DNA from: Geobacteraceae bacterium
Lineage (GTDB): Bacteria; Desulfobacterota; Desulfuromonadia; Geobacterales; Pseudopelobacteraceae
NCBI GenBank assembly: GCA_025355965.1
Contig: JANXYR010000067.1
Span: forward strand, 1-64,000
DNA length: 64,000 bases
Reading direction: 5' to 3'
The notes below the pieces were generated by a model, which was not told the DNA's origin, made no database searches, and saw only the letters and a program-made list of their open reading frames with translations. The position numbers and the translations under genes are program-made. Positions 1-9,642 of this stretch are shown here, piece after piece. Each line of letters starts with the position of its first letter. The first letter of the stretch is position 1.

Positions 1-163
1 TGCCGAACGGCCGCCTGAGCAGCGGGTCGATAGCGCCATTGACGCGTACCATCATAAACTGGCCGGGGCTGGCGGAAGCGCACTCAGGTGGGGCGGTCAT
101 ACGCATCCGCCAATAGCCGGGCGAGACCTCCACGTTTGAAAGAATAAGTGAGGTAAACTGCAT
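1..163 (-). CDS. pyrK: Dihydroorotate dehydrogenase electron-transfer subunit (5' part only)
   Basis: Only the first 54 codons lie in the window; the gene continues past the left edge. The N-terminus contains SPGQFMMVRV followed by DPLLRRPFG, the FAD-binding R-P-F segment of the ferredoxin-reductase-like fold of PyrK, which passes electrons from PyrD to NAD in pyrimidine synthesis. The ATG at 163-161 shares one base with the rimI stop (TAATG), so translation is probably coupled to rimI. An upstream AAGGAGAG-like Shine-Dalgarno sequence lies inside the end of rimI. A related ferredoxin-NADP reductase-like subunit cannot be excluded from this fragment. Confidence 0.8.
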   Translation of the reverse strand, partial: MQFTSLILSNVEVSPGYWRMRMTAPPECASASPGQFMMVRVNGAIDPLLRRPFG

Positions 164-624
164 TAAAGACTCTCCTTAAGTGGTTTTTCCATTAGAATTG
201 CATCTTCTACTGACTCGTAATATCCGCTACGAATACCGACGTTGGTGAAACCGAGCTTTTCGTAGAGCGAAATGGCCGCAATATTGGACGCACGCACTTC
301 TAACGACATGGTTTCCGCACCCTTTTCAAGCGCCAGGGCGAACGCATACTTCAATAAGATCCGCGCAATGCCTCTTCCCTGTCGGCTCGGCGACACAGCA
401 ACGTTCAATATCTGCGCCTCTTCAAACAGTGACATCAGACAGACGTAGCCAACCACATTCCCCTCTTCAACTGCCACTAACGGCCACGAATATCGGGCTG
501 CAATCTCATCGCTGAAATGTTCATATTTCCAGGGGACTGGATATGAGGCGACCTCTATTGCCATGACAGCTTCAATGTCATCCCCGGTCATCTGTCGAAC
601 ATGTACCAACGGCAGTAAATTCAT
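163..624 (-). CDS. rimI: Ribosomal protein bS18-alanine N-acetyltransferase
   Basis: A 153-residue GNAT acetyltransferase expected to acetylate the N-terminal alanine of ribosomal protein S18. It has the acetyl-CoA loop RQGRGIARIL (about residues 81-90, a match to Q/RxxGxG/A), then SLEVRASNIAAISLYEKLGF, the RimI-type motif with N-x-x-A and the catalytic tyrosine region. Length is normal for RimI. The ATG at 624 is the first in frame, and the gene lies directly upstream of pyrK with a one-base overlap. Substrate specificity beyond the RimI signature is inferred. Confidence 0.88.
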   Translation of the reverse strand: MNLLPLVHVRQMTGDDIEAVMAIEVASYPVPWKYEHFSDEIAARYSWPLVAVEEGNVVGYVCLMSLFEEAQILNVAVSPSRQGRGIARILLKYAFALALEKGAETMSLEVRASNIAAISLYEKLGFTNVGIRSGYYESVEDAILMEKPLKESL

Positions 625-684
625 AAGCGGCTTATAATAAGCAAACCTGCTCTCCTTGTAAACGCTTTAAACACACTTTCGATA

Positions 685-712
685 TTGACAGTACACTTAT
701 TATCTGCATAGT
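685..712 (+). promoter_or_regulatory. Possible sigma-70 promoter of the efflux operon
   Basis: TTGACA at 685-690, then a 16-base spacer and CATAGT at 707-712. It lies about 55 bases before the tolC-like start, in the divergent gap with rimI. The -35 is consensus but the -10 is weak, so this is a tentative assignment. Confidence 0.35.
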
Positions 713-765
713 AAGTACCCCTCTAAAAATGGGAAATATTTATTTACGCGGAGAACGGAGAGTCT

Positions 766-2040
766 ATGAATTACCTTCGTGCTAGTTTAGCAGCTGTAGT
801 TTTACTCGGTATGGCGGCTCACTCCTGGGGCGCACCGCTTTCTTTGCAGGATTGTCTGCAAAGAGCAAGTTCCAACAGTCCGATCCTGAAAAGTGCTGTC
901 CGGGACAGCAGTATTGCGCAGGAAAATAGCCGCCTGGCATCAGTTTCAACATATCCACGAGTTGATATTCATGCCGGATATACAATACAACAAGAACCCC
1001 AGGCTATAAAGTCAGCTGCAGGTACCTCAGAAACCCAGGAACCGCATTTTGCCTTTGCCGGAGTTACAGCCAATTATACTCTCTACGATTTCGGGCGTCG
1101 CGATGCACGGATTAGGCAGGCAAGTGCAAATACTGAGGCTGTTTCGCAAGGTTTTCTGTTTAACAAAAGTGAAGTCACACTTCAGGTAATCGAAGCATAC
1201 TTCAGAATCCTGGAAGCCGACAGGTTAATCCAGGCGGCAACTGAGGAGGTCGCTCAAATAGAGGAACATCGGCGTGTGGCGCAGGTTCTGTTTGAAGAGG
1301 GAACCGCTACCCGCAATGATGTCCTTCAGGCGGAAGTACGCCTGGCCTCCGCCGTGCAAAAACGGCTGACGACTACCAACTTACGCGAAAACGGCTGGCT
1401 GCTGCTTAATTTTTTCACCGGGAGTGATCCCGGATTCCGTGTTGAACTGGATGGATCAACAACCGTGACAAGTGCCATTCCGACTGCGACAGACAGTACC
1501 GGCAACCCGGACAACCGCCACGATATCAAGGCGCAGAAGCAGATCCTCGAAGCGCGCGAATTCGAGGTCCGGGAAAACAGAGAAAACTATCTTCCGGAGA
1601 TTTATACCCGTCTGGGAATGGATTATGTTCAGAATGACAAGGTGCGCGAACAGACAATATTATCGGCGACAGTCGGCATCCGCATCAATCTTTTCGATGG
1701 CTATGCTTCGCAGGCGTCACACGAGAGAGCGGTCAAACAGCGTTCAAAACAGCTGGATACAATCAGACTGACGGAGCAGCGCGCTACGTTTGAGATTGCG
1801 ACAGCCCGCAATGATGCAAACGTGGCAAAGGAGCGAATCTTTGTCACTGAAGCGGCAATAAGACAGAGCGAGGAGAACCTGCGAATAAACAGGGAGCGTT
1901 ATCAGGAGAGGGTCGGAATCGCCTCTGAAGTGTTGGATGCCCAGACGCTGGTCACACAGACCAAAACTGATTACTACCGGGCGCTCTATGATTATCAGAC
2001 CGCCACAGCCCGCCTGCAGCACGCAATTGGCGAGTTGTAA
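766..2040 (+). CDS. TolC-family outer membrane efflux channel
   Basis: A 424-residue TolC/OEP protein. It has a cleavable signal peptide (residues 1 to about 23, ending SWGA). Two long repeated helical halves follow, with typical segments such as ANYTLYDFGRRDARIRQA, ILEADRLIQAA and a second-half RINLFDGYASQASHERA. It ends in the LYDYQTATARLQHAIGEL helix common to the family. The start is supported by a GGAGA Shine-Dalgarno shortly before the ATG. It is the first gene of a three-gene operon with an EmrA-like adaptor 27 bases downstream and an EmrB-like pump. Together these should form a tripartite export system spanning both membranes. The substrate cannot be told from the sequence. Confidence 0.92.
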   Translation: MNYLRASLAAVVLLGMAAHSWGAPLSLQDCLQRASSNSPILKSAVRDSSIAQENSRLASVSTYPRVDIHAGYTIQQEPQAIKSAAGTSETQEPHFAFAGVTANYTLYDFGRRDARIRQASANTEAVSQGFLFNKSEVTLQVIEAYFRILEADRLIQAATEEVAQIEEHRRVAQVLFEEGTATRNDVLQAEVRLASAVQKRLTTTNLRENGWLLLNFFTGSDPGFRVELDGSTTVTSAIPTATDSTGNPDNRHDIKAQKQILEAREFEVRENRENYLPEIYTRLGMDYVQNDKVREQTILSATVGIRINLFDGYASQASHERAVKQRSKQLDTIRLTEQRATFEIATARNDANVAKERIFVTEAAIRQSEENLRINRERYQERVGIASEVLDAQTLVTQTKTDYYRALYDYQTATARLQHAIGEL

Positions 2041-2067
2041 ATATCAAGAATTAATACGGGAGGATAT

Positions 2068-3180
2068 ATGGCAGAAGAAACAACACCACAAACGGAACTT
2101 AATACATCAACTGGGACTACCGAGCCTGAGTCAAAGCAGAGTGGCAACAAAAGAGTTAAAGCGCTGACCATTCTACTGACAGTTGTTATTGTCGGTGGAT
2201 GGTTCGGCATGAAATGGATCATCTCCGGCAGAAAAAATATCGAAACTGATAACGCCTTTATCGAAGCCCGAATTGTATCGGTTTCATCCAAGGTATCCGG
2301 CACAGTGGCATGTGTGCTGGTAGGTGACAACCAGTTTGTCAAACAGGGCGACCTGCTTCTTGAAATTGACGGGCGCGACTATCAGGTCCAGATTGCAAAG
2401 GCTGCGGCCGGAGTCGGCATGGCCGAAAACGAAACCGGCGGCGAACAGATGAAAGTCGAGGGGGCTCGTGCGGCTCTGCAATCAGCCAAAGCTCGCTTTG
2501 ATCAAGCTGTTCTCGATCAGAATCGCGCCGAAAAATTGTATAGCCGCGATGTGCTGCCAAAAGAGCAGCTGGATCGCACTACGACCGCGAGACGGGTCAG
2601 TGAAGCGCAGCTAAAAGAGTCGGAGGAGACGCTTAAACGTGCTCAGGTAGAAGCAGGTTTGGCAATCAAATCAGGCAGCAAAGCAAAAATACTTCAACGC
2701 AAAGCGCAACTTAACGAAGCGGAACTGCAACTGTCGTACACAAAAATATATGCTCCAAGAGATGGCTACATCACGCGCAAATCGATAGAAACCGGAGTCA
2801 ATATTCAGGCAGGGCAACCGCTGATGGCTCTGGTGCCGTTGCAGGATGCCTGGATCACCGCCAACTACAAGGAGCGCCAGATCACCTATCTGAAACCGGG
2901 ACAGAAAGTCGAATTTTCAGTAGATGCCTATCCGGGGCGAACATTCCACGGCACGGTTGACAGTATCATGGCCGGTACAGGAGCAGCGTTTTCGCTGCTG
3001 CCCCCTGAAAATGCTACCGGTAACTATGTCAAAGTTGTTCAGCGAGTACCTGTCAAAATCAACATCGACAAAAATTCTGACCCGGAAAGAGTGCTGCGAG
3101 TCGGCATGAGCGTTATTCCCGTCGTACTGACCGGCAGAACCAGCGGTGAAGTTATGAAGGAATTGAATCCCTTTAAATGA
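2068..3180 (+). CDS. emrA: EmrA/HlyD-family membrane-fusion (periplasmic adaptor) protein
   Basis: A 370-residue adaptor linking the inner-membrane pump to the outer-membrane channel. It has a short cytoplasmic tail, one membrane helix (about residues 33-52), a lipoyl-like half (KVSGTVACVLVGDNQFVKQGD), a coiled-coil hairpin (about 110-210), and the returning half with IYAPRDGYITRKSIETG. The C-terminal beta domain includes VEFSVDAYPGRTFHGTV and VPVKINID, typical of EmrA. GGGAGGATAT precedes the ATG. The last codons overlap the pump start by four bases (ATGA), indicating translational coupling. Confidence 0.92.
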   Translation: MAEETTPQTELNTSTGTTEPESKQSGNKRVKALTILLTVVIVGGWFGMKWIISGRKNIETDNAFIEARIVSVSSKVSGTVACVLVGDNQFVKQGDLLLEIDGRDYQVQIAKAAAGVGMAENETGGEQMKVEGARAALQSAKARFDQAVLDQNRAEKLYSRDVLPKEQLDRTTTARRVSEAQLKESEETLKRAQVEAGLAIKSGSKAKILQRKAQLNEAELQLSYTKIYAPRDGYITRKSIETGVNIQAGQPLMALVPLQDAWITANYKERQITYLKPGQKVEFSVDAYPGRTFHGTVDSIMAGTGAAFSLLPPENATGNYVKVVQRVPVKINIDKNSDPERVLRVGMSVIPVVLTGRTSGEVMKELNPFK

Positions 3181-4733
3181 GTGACGATAAAACAATAAAT
3201 AAATGGCTGATAACCATCACCGTCATGCTTCCGGCTATTATGGAAATTATCGATACCTCCGTCGCAAACGTAGCCCTTCCGCACATGCAGGGGGCCCTCA
3301 ATGCCGGCACGGATGAGGTTACCTGGGTACTGACATCTTATCTTGTTGCCAATGCAGTTGTACTGCCGATGACCGGCTGGCTATCGCGTGTTTTTGGGCG
3401 CAAGCGCTTTTTGATGACCTGCATCATACTGTTCACGATGGCATCACTGCTTTGCGGCGCAGCGCCAAACCTTGCGGCGCTGATATTTTTCAGGGTTCTC
3501 CAGGGGGCAGCTGGCGGCGCACTGATCCCGATCAGCCAGGCTATTCTGATGGAAACTTTTCCCCCCAACCAGCGCGGCATGGCAATGGCCATCTTCGGTG
3601 TGGGTGCCATGTTCGGTCCGATCGTCGGACCGGCGCTTGGAGGATGGATCACCGACAACATGAGCTGGCGTTGGATCTTCTACATCAATCTGCCGATCGG
3701 CATGATTGCCATAATTATGTGCGCCTTCTTCATTTTTGATCCTGACTATCTGCGTCAAAAGGTCAAAACAATGAAGATCGATTACTGGGGGCTGTTTTTA
3801 CTGGTTGCCAGCATGGGATCGCTTCAGGTTGTACTGGATAAAGGACAGCAGGAGGATTGGTTTAACTCGTCTTTTATCATCACTTTCAGTCTCATTACCG
3901 TAATTTCTCTGATAGCACTGATCTGGGTAGAACTTACACACGAACATCCGATCATCAACCTGCGCCTGTTTAAAAACATCTCCTTCTCAGCCGGTAACCT
4001 GATCATGTTTGTGGTCGGCTTTGCCCTCTACAGCTCCATCATGCTGATACCGCTGTTTCTGCAGACGCTGATGGGCTATTCAGCAACTGATGCCGGCATG
4101 GTTATGGCCCCCGGCGGAGTTGCAACACTTATAACAATGCCGCTGGTCGGCGCGGCACTGTCCAAAAGGGACGGCAGGAAAATCGTATTTTTTGGGCTGC
4201 TGCTAGGTGCCACCGCCATGTTCATTATGCAGGGGCTTAACCTGCAGGGCGCTTTCTGGGATTACACCTGGCCCCGCATTGTCCTCGGTTTCGGGCTTGC
4301 AATGATCTTTGTACCGCTTACCACAGTTACTCTTGCGTCAATATCCCGTGCAGAAATGGGCAATGCTACCGGAATGTTTAACCTGCTGCGCAATATCGGT
4401 GGCAGCGTTGGCATCGCCATGGCTGCAACGCTGCTGACTCGCTATCAACAATTTCACCAGACATCTCTTGTTGCTAACGTCAACCAGTATAACCCGGTCT
4501 GGCAAATGCGCTTTGATAGTTTGAAACAAGTCCTGATTTCCAAAGGGATTACGGCTTCCCAAGCCGGCACAACTGCGCTCGGCATGATGTACGGAGCCGT
4601 AAGGCGCCAGGCTGGCGCACTGGCCTTCAATCGCGTCTTTTTCGTTATCGGTCTTGCCTTCCTGATCATCATACCGCTGCTGTTCCTGCTAAAGCGACCT
4701 TCGCATACTGAAGATGGTAGTGTGGGCCATTGA
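3177..4733 (+). CDS. emrB: EmrB/QacA-family (DHA2) 14-TM drug efflux MFS transporter
   Basis: A 518-residue major-facilitator pump of the DHA2 family. The first helix carries the family signature MEIIDTSVANVALPHMQGAL. LSRVFGRKRF is the MFS loop 2-3 motif, and GPIVGPALGGWITDNMSWRW is the DHA2 motif C (antiporter) segment. Roughly 14 hydrophobic segments are visible, as expected for this family. The ATG overlaps the emrA stop. No regulator gene is adjacent, so control is unknown. A terminator-like hairpin follows immediately and is shared with the convergent rhodanese gene. Confidence 0.93.
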   Translation: MSDDKTINKWLITITVMLPAIMEIIDTSVANVALPHMQGALNAGTDEVTWVLTSYLVANAVVLPMTGWLSRVFGRKRFLMTCIILFTMASLLCGAAPNLAALIFFRVLQGAAGGALIPISQAILMETFPPNQRGMAMAIFGVGAMFGPIVGPALGGWITDNMSWRWIFYINLPIGMIAIIMCAFFIFDPDYLRQKVKTMKIDYWGLFLLVASMGSLQVVLDKGQQEDWFNSSFIITFSLITVISLIALIWVELTHEHPIINLRLFKNISFSAGNLIMFVVGFALYSSIMLIPLFLQTLMGYSATDAGMVMAPGGVATLITMPLVGAALSKRDGRKIVFFGLLLGATAMFIMQGLNLQGAFWDYTWPRIVLGFGLAMIFVPLTTVTLASISRAEMGNATGMFNLLRNIGGSVGIAMAATLLTRYQQFHQTSLVANVNQYNPVWQMRFDSLKQVLISKGITASQAGTTALGMMYGAVRRQAGALAFNRVFFVIGLAFLIIIPLLFLLKRPSHTEDGSVGH

Positions 4734-4792
4734 CCAAAAAAAATCCTCCCACTCCTTTAGTCCTGTTTATCAGGATTCGGAGTGGGAGGATT
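4734..4792 (-). terminator. Rho-independent terminator between convergent genes
   Basis: A perfect 14-base inverted repeat (4742-4755 with 4779-4792) with an inner 5-bp stem (4761-4765 with 4771-4775). On the minus strand the stem is followed by a run of T (the A-run at 4735-4743), so it best terminates the rhodanese gene. It may also act on the efflux operon from the other side. Confidence 0.85.
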
Positions 4793-4813
4793 AATACTCA
4801 TATCGTAAATCAG

Positions 4814-6211
4814 TTAATCTTTTTTTATTTTATAACTACCATCCTTAGCAAAATCTATCGTGGCATTAACAAACTTCACATTTGTGTAACCAAGCGCCTT
4901 CAGAGCATGGTAGCCCATCTCTGCACGAACGCCGGTTGAGCATTGGGTAATAATAAGCTTATCTTTAGGTATCTCGGCCAATCGCTCCTTGAACTCTTCA
5001 ACCGGGATAAGCTTTGCAGTTTTGAGCATACCTGCGTTACCTTCATCCTGGTTGCGTACGTCAATGATCATAACGTTGGCCGGCAGATTAGCAGCATACT
5101 TCTCAAACTCAGCAATACTGATCTCGCCTGGACGAGGCTTGGCGATATAGGTAACCTTTTTTGCGAGCTTGCCGATGACAAGATCATATTTTAGAGCTTG
5201 CCAGTTAGCAAAACCTGCGTCCAGAACAGCAACTCTATTAAATCCAGCCATAACAAGAGCAGATGCAACGAATTTGGAGTCCTGGCCACCATTCTGGTCA
5301 TACACCATAACCGGAGTGTTTTTCTTGATTTCCAACGCATTAACCAGCTTTGCAGAATCCTTAGCAGGAAAAGCTACGGCACCTTTAATGAAACCGTATG
5401 CTGTATCCTTTTCTGCACGGACATCAAGCAGTACATGCGGGATGTCTTTATCAATCCAGGCTTCTTTAAGGAACTGAGTAGAAATAATACCGTAGTTTTT
5501 CTCTGACCAGCCAGGCATACCATCTACATAAACCTTAACGTTGGTATATCCAAGTTTTTTAGCTTTATCAGCCGAACCGGGACTCATGTTACAAGCAGGA
5601 CCGGCACAGTAGAAAACTATCAGAGCTTTTTTATCTTTAGGTAACTTATCAATCATTTTGTCAAATGCCGGATAAGGCAGGTTGACAGCCGTAGGTATAA
5701 AACCTTCCTGGAAACGAGGTAGCGGACGAGAGTCAAACAGGAAATATTTACCTTTTTCTGGGCCCATGGCAACTAGTTTTTCAACATCAGCAGTCGTCAT
5801 CAGCATCTCTTTGGAAACTTTGACCGGCGGTTTTTCTATAACTTTTACAGCGACCTTAACTCCATTTTTTTCAACGAATTCGATCTTTATCTCGTGACCT
5901 TTTTTGATCTTACGGAGAAACTCACTATCGCCGACTTTTCCTTCACCATTGATTACCTTGACATCAATATCAACAACATCATCATCAAACTTGACCAGTT
6001 CAGTCGTTTCATCGATTTTTATCTGAATAGTTTTAGACTTGAATGCCACGTTATCAAAGTAACCGCGTAGAGCACCTGCTTCCGACTTGTGACAGTTGGT
6101 ACAGATTTTGGCAATGTTTGGCTTGGCAGCAGGAGCCGGATCAGCTGCAAAAACTGCAACCACAAAGACTGTGCTGACAAGCGTTGTGAACAAAACTACT
6201 TTCTTGATCAT
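4814..6211 (-). CDS. Exported mono-haem c protein with three rhodanese domains
   Basis: A 465-residue secreted protein. It has a signal peptide (residues 1 to about 22, VFAA), one haem c site CTNCH at 37-41, a small beta-rich domain (about 55-127), and then three rhodanese domains (about 138-240, 243-345, 362-460). Domain 1 has Cys202 in YCAGPACNMS. Domain 3 has Cys424 in TQCSTGVRAEM. Domain 2 has VYDQNGGQDSK with no cysteine, so it is probably inactive or structural. A sulfur-, selenium- or other chalcogen-transfer role coupled to electron transfer in the periplasm is plausible but inferred. The start has an AGGAGA Shine-Dalgarno. The same-strand neighbours upstream are a chemoreceptor, a small periplasmic protein and a porin. 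Confidence 0.8.
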   Translation of the reverse strand: MIKKVVLFTTLVSTVFVVAVFAADPAPAAKPNIAKICTNCHKSEAGALRGYFDNVAFKSKTIQIKIDETTELVKFDDDVVDIDVKVINGEGKVGDSEFLRKIKKGHEIKIEFVEKNGVKVAVKVIEKPPVKVSKEMLMTTADVEKLVAMGPEKGKYFLFDSRPLPRFQEGFIPTAVNLPYPAFDKMIDKLPKDKKALIVFYCAGPACNMSPGSADKAKKLGYTNVKVYVDGMPGWSEKNYGIISTQFLKEAWIDKDIPHVLLDVRAEKDTAYGFIKGAVAFPAKDSAKLVNALEIKKNTPVMVYDQNGGQDSKFVASALVMAGFNRVAVLDAGFANWQALKYDLVIGKLAKKVTYIAKPRPGEISIAEFEKYAANLPANVMIIDVRNQDEGNAGMLKTAKLIPVEEFKERLAEIPKDKLIITQCSTGVRAEMGYHALKALGYTNVKFVNATIDFAKDGSYKIKKD

Positions 6212-6354
6212 TATGTTTCTCCTGTTTAAGAATAGCTCTGCGATGTACCACTTTTTTCTTCTAATAAATAATTTTGCCCCCCCGCCATTACTAGGAGAAT
6301 TGGGGGTGGTGAGTACCAGGTGTATAAACTACACCGAATCTTTAAACCATCCGG

Positions 6355-8754
6355 TTACATTCTGAACCATGACGCTGAAGTTTTCAAGTTTCCGGCAAGC
6401 AACGACAGGTTAGCAGCCGATTGTTTGATTTCACTACAACAGGTGTTTACCTCGCGAGTCACCTCAGATATAGCGGTCATACTGTTATTGATTTCAACAC
6501 TTGTTGCCGACTGTTGTTCGGAAGCAACCGCTGTCTGCTGCACCATATCGGCTACTCTGTCAACACATGCCACAATTTCATCAATTGACGATAGAGTATT
6601 GTGAATATGGTCAAGCACTATATTCATTGATGCGCGTTCCTGTTCATTTGTCTTCATTGAAGTATTTACGCGTTCTTGAATATTATGGATCAACTGGGCA
6701 ATATCATGGGTGCCTTCAGTTGTCCGCTCTGCCAAACTGCGGACACTGTCAGCTACAACAGCAAACCCCCTCCCCATATCACCGGCTCGGGCAGCTTCAA
6801 TTGCAGCATTAAGTGCAAGAAGGTTGGTCTGGTCAGCAATATCCTTTATGAGTTCAACAACCTCTCCAATCTGTGCGGACTCCTGAGTCAAGGAATTTAT
6901 CTGTGCTGCTGACTCATTAACTTTTTCAGAAAATTTGTTAATTTCTTCGACGGTAGTTAGCATCGACTCTTTGCCGTTTTGTGCAATTTTCCTCATCTGG
7001 GCTGCGGCATCGAATGTTTCAGATGAATTTTTGGCCACCTGTTGGGTGGTCTGATTCATCTCATCCATTGCGGTAACAGTCTGTTCAATCTGGATATGTT
7101 GCCGTTGCGTGCCATCCTCCAAAGCCTTTGCGGTATAACTTAGCTGTTCCGAACTGTTAGATAGATCATCTGAAGCACCATGAATGTCAGTAGCAATACG
7201 GCTCAGGTTTACGACCATCTCACCGACAGAGGTAAGTACCTTGCCAACCTCATCCTGTGACGTCACCGAGATTGTCTCAGAAAGATCCCCTTTGGCTACA
7301 TGTTCTGCAGACTCCAGTAATTGACGCAACTGTTTTGCAATAGAGCGATAAATCCATACCCCGAAAGCAATACCGGCAAATATAGCGCCTAAACTGATAA
7401 TCACAATGAATGACATACTGAAACGAACTATTTTGTTAACTTCTGCGATGGACTTTTCCTGATCACCCTGCGCAGCGGAAATAGTCTGCTTTCCTTTTGC
7501 CATTTGAGACAGAACAATTTCGCGTAACTTGTTGGATACCTGATCTGCTTGAGCTTTCATCTCAATGGTACGATTAAGCTTGAACAGAATGCCGTCTTTT
7601 GCAAACAGAATTGACTCCGTGCTTTTCATAGAAGTCATTGCGCCGGAAAGTAGTGCTAGTTCCTTGGCAGCATTTATTTTTTTCAGCGACTCCTTCAAAC
7701 TTTTTTCCAGAGCATCAATCTGCCTGAACATGTTTTTGATTTCAACGCTGCGTGTGCCAAGTTCCGCTGTAGTAGTACTTACAAAGAGGCGGTCAATATG
7801 CTGCCCTACGGATATACCAATAGAAACCAGATCAGAGTTACTTGACATGGAAGCAATAGCTGTCTTTGCCTGGTTTTGGAAACCTGCTTGACGACTATTA
7901 GTTGAATTGTATACGTCGTCCAGTTTATCGGCTTCATCATCAACATTCTCAATAATTTTATTGAGAATGCTGTTAAGTTCTGCAAAGCGAGCAGTTGATT
8001 TTTCCTGTCCCTTTGTACCGGACATCTCTTCCGCTAATTTAATCAGAGCCTTCATGTCATTAGACAGCTTTGGATTTCCACGAACAAAAGAATTCTGCGA
8101 TGCCTTGTTGGCAACTCGAACGATATCGTTCTGACCATTTTTCTGGGAAGATTCAACAACGGCAAGTTTTATTTCTTTCAGACCGGTCTTGAGCATTTCA
8201 AGATAACGGGCTTTAGTTGTGACCTTGTCTTTTTCTTCTGCTGAGCCAGCATATGCGGCTGATCGGTTATCCTGAAGAGCCTTGATATTACGATCCAAAT
8301 CTTTTAAGCGCTTTGAGGTTTCTGCAAGTCGTTGTTCAACGAGTTTGTTTGCTGCAACAGCTTCATCGGCAGCACTTAGACGTTTGTCAGTAACAACTGT
8401 CAGTTCGTTAAAAATCTTTTCAAACTCTGAGTAAATAGTCAGACTTTCGCTTGTCATACTTTCCAAAGATTGTTGAGATGTTTTAAGCACCTGCAACGAT
8501 TTTTCAGATTCTGTTTTGAATGTTGTATATTCCTGCCGCGTAGCTGAAGCTGCAATCTTAATAAAATCAGATGTTGTGGCTTGAACCGCACGCTGAAGTT
8601 CTACTGTTCTCAGCTGAAATGGTGTGCTTTTTTCAGTCAGATACGACAATTTACTTTTAATGAAACTCATACCGAAAAAGCCGGTCATAGCGACTGCCGT
8701 TATGACTATGAAAACCAGCATTACATTAAGAGAGAGCTTTGTTCGTATAGTCAT
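6355..8754 (-). CDS. Methyl-accepting chemotaxis protein
   Basis: A 799-residue chemoreceptor. It has an N-terminal membrane helix (about 8-30), a long helical periplasmic domain (about 35-440) and a second membrane helix near 455-475. A HAMP segment follows ([21 protein letters not shown]...), then a cytoplasmic coiled-coil with the signalling hairpin [20 protein letters not shown]. The hairpin is followed by [18 protein letters not shown], where most receptors have VADEVRKLAE. There is no C-terminal CheR-binding pentapeptide. The periplasmic domain is unusually long and helical, so the ligand is unknown. AAGGAGCAGCAAG precedes the ATG. A C-rich/G-rich stem just downstream (about 6277-6306) may end transcription. 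Confidence 0.92.
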   Translation of the reverse strand: MTIRTKLSLNVMLVFIVITAVAMTGFFGMSFIKSKLSYLTEKSTPFQLRTVELQRAVQATTSDFIKIAASATRQEYTTFKTESEKSLQVLKTSQQSLESMTSESLTIYSEFEKIFNELTVVTDKRLSAADEAVAANKLVEQRLAETSKRLKDLDRNIKALQDNRSAAYAGSAEEKDKVTTKARYLEMLKTGLKEIKLAVVESSQKNGQNDIVRVANKASQNSFVRGNPKLSNDMKALIKLAEEMSGTKGQEKSTARFAELNSILNKIIENVDDEADKLDDVYNSTNSRQAGFQNQAKTAIASMSSNSDLVSIGISVGQHIDRLFVSTTTAELGTRSVEIKNMFRQIDALEKSLKESLKKINAAKELALLSGAMTSMKSTESILFAKDGILFKLNRTIEMKAQADQVSNKLREIVLSQMAKGKQTISAAQGDQEKSIAEVNKIVRFSMSFIVIISLGAIFAGIAFGVWIYRSIAKQLRQLLESAEHVAKGDLSETISVTSQDEVGKVLTSVGEMVVNLSRIATDIHGASDDLSNSSEQLSYTAKALEDGTQRQHIQIEQTVTAMDEMNQTTQQVAKNSSETFDAAAQMRKIAQNGKESMLTTVEEINKFSEKVNESAAQINSLTQESAQIGEVVELIKDIADQTNLLALNAAIEAARAGDMGRGFAVVADSVRSLAERTTEGTHDIAQLIHNIQERVNTSMKTNEQERASMNIVLDHIHNTLSSIDEIVACVDRVADMVQQTAVASEQQSATSVEINNSMTAISEVTREVNTCCSEIKQSAANLSLLAGNLKTSASWFRM

Positions 8755-8853
8755 CTTGCTGCTCCTTAAAAAGTTTACTAGACTCGTCTCAGACGAATTA
8801 AAAATGGCATATCAATCAAATGCCAAGCACCTATTGGTAACTTAGACCAACTT

Positions 8854-8868
8854 GCGGATATTATGCCA
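8854..8868 (-). promoter_or_regulatory. Weak sigma-54-like promoter upstream of the chemoreceptor
   Basis: On the minus strand the sequence TGGCATAATATCCGC keeps the GG and GC dinucleotides at -24/-12 spacing, but has CCGC where TTGC is expected. It lies about 100 bases before the chemoreceptor start. In the rest of the 437-base gap (8755-9191) I see only the terminator at its right end. Confidence 0.25.
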
Positions 8869-9118
8869 ACTCTGCATTGACGTCAACTGATGAATTATCA
8901 GGACGATTGTTTAATATTCTCTATTGCCAATAATCAATTTGTAGATCAGGGATTTAAGGTGACCTTCTCAAAAAGTCCTTAGAGCTTTGGAAACAAAAAG
9001 TTTTTAGAGGCGGCTATCCACATGGGGAGTTAGATACTGAGTTTACATGAAGGTTATGCCAAGCTTTTAATTACTTCGAATGCATATTTCGGGCATCTGC
9101 TACAATAAGGCTATTCAA

Positions 9119-9157
9119 CTAAAAAACCTCCGAGATTTTAAAAAACCTCGGAGGTTT
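9119..9157 (-). terminator. Rho-independent terminator of the small periplasmic protein gene
   Basis: An 11-bp inverted repeat (9124-9134 with 9147-9157; CCTCCGAG/CTCGGAGG core) followed on the minus strand by a T-run. It lies 34 bases past the stop of the gene at 9192-9515. Confidence 0.85.
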
Positions 9158-9191
9158 GGACTTAATCGATATTGAATGATTATAAAAAGAG

Positions 9192-9515
9192 CTAGCAACC
9201 AGCAGTCTTCTTAAATAGTTTCGTAATATTTTTACCACCTACAGCCTCGTATTTAACACGGACTTCATCGCCATCAACAATTCGCTTATCACCAAACTTG
9301 TCTATAGTAAGTTCATCAGTTACCACAACAACAACCTCTGCGGAGGTTTTTGCATCTTTCAGGGTTACTGTTACTGATTTTTTATCAGCTGCCATCACTG
9401 ACTTAGTGATAGTAGCAACCATCTTTACTTCTTCAGCACTGGCGGGAGTTGAAAAGGCTACAAGGGAAACAGCTGTTAACACCAACATTGCAACTACTGA
9501 TACAAATTTCTTCAT
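9192..9515 (-). CDS. Small exported protein of unknown function
   Basis: A 107-residue protein. The signal peptide (residues 1 to about 27, ending ASAEE) is followed by about 75 residues of alternating hydrophobic strands, ending LFKKTAGC with a C-terminal cysteine. The start is taken at the ATG at 9515 because AAGGAG lies eight bases upstream; a longer reading would add 21 residues with no signal sequence. The strand pattern DELTIDKFGDKRIVDGDEV resembles the N-terminal beta domain (about residues 60-125) of the triple-rhodanese protein nearby, which may mean a shared small periplasmic fold. It has terminators on both sides and so is a single-gene unit. I do not recognise the family. Confidence 0.75.
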   Translation of the reverse strand: MKKFVSVVAMLVLTAVSLVAFSTPASAEEVKMVATITKSVMAADKKSVTVTLKDAKTSAEVVVVVTDELTIDKFGDKRIVDGDEVRVKYEAVGGKNITKLFKKTAGC

Positions 9516-9585
9516 GATACGACTCCTTGATAGATATGAATTTTCATATACAATAGCAGAGTACAAAAAAATCCGCAAAGCTTTT

Positions 9586-9629
9586 TTTACAAAAAAAAAG
9601 ACCTCCGGGGTTTGAAAACCCCGGAGGTC
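9586..9629 (-). terminator. Rho-independent terminator of the porin gene
   Basis: A strong inverted repeat (GACCTCCGGGG at 9600-9610 with its complement at 9619-9629) followed on the minus strand by about ten T residues. It lies just after the porin stop codon. Confidence 0.9.
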
Positions 9630-9642
9630 AGTAACGTTTAAT

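Noticed and set aside
6270-6310. C-run/G-run hairpin after the chemoreceptor gene as a full terminator
   Set aside because: The stem is short with a large loop and no clear T-run, so it is mentioned with the gene and not listed separately.
8770-9110. Intergenic stretch that looked like an insertion-sequence end
   Set aside because: No terminal inverted repeat or transposase fragment could be matched.
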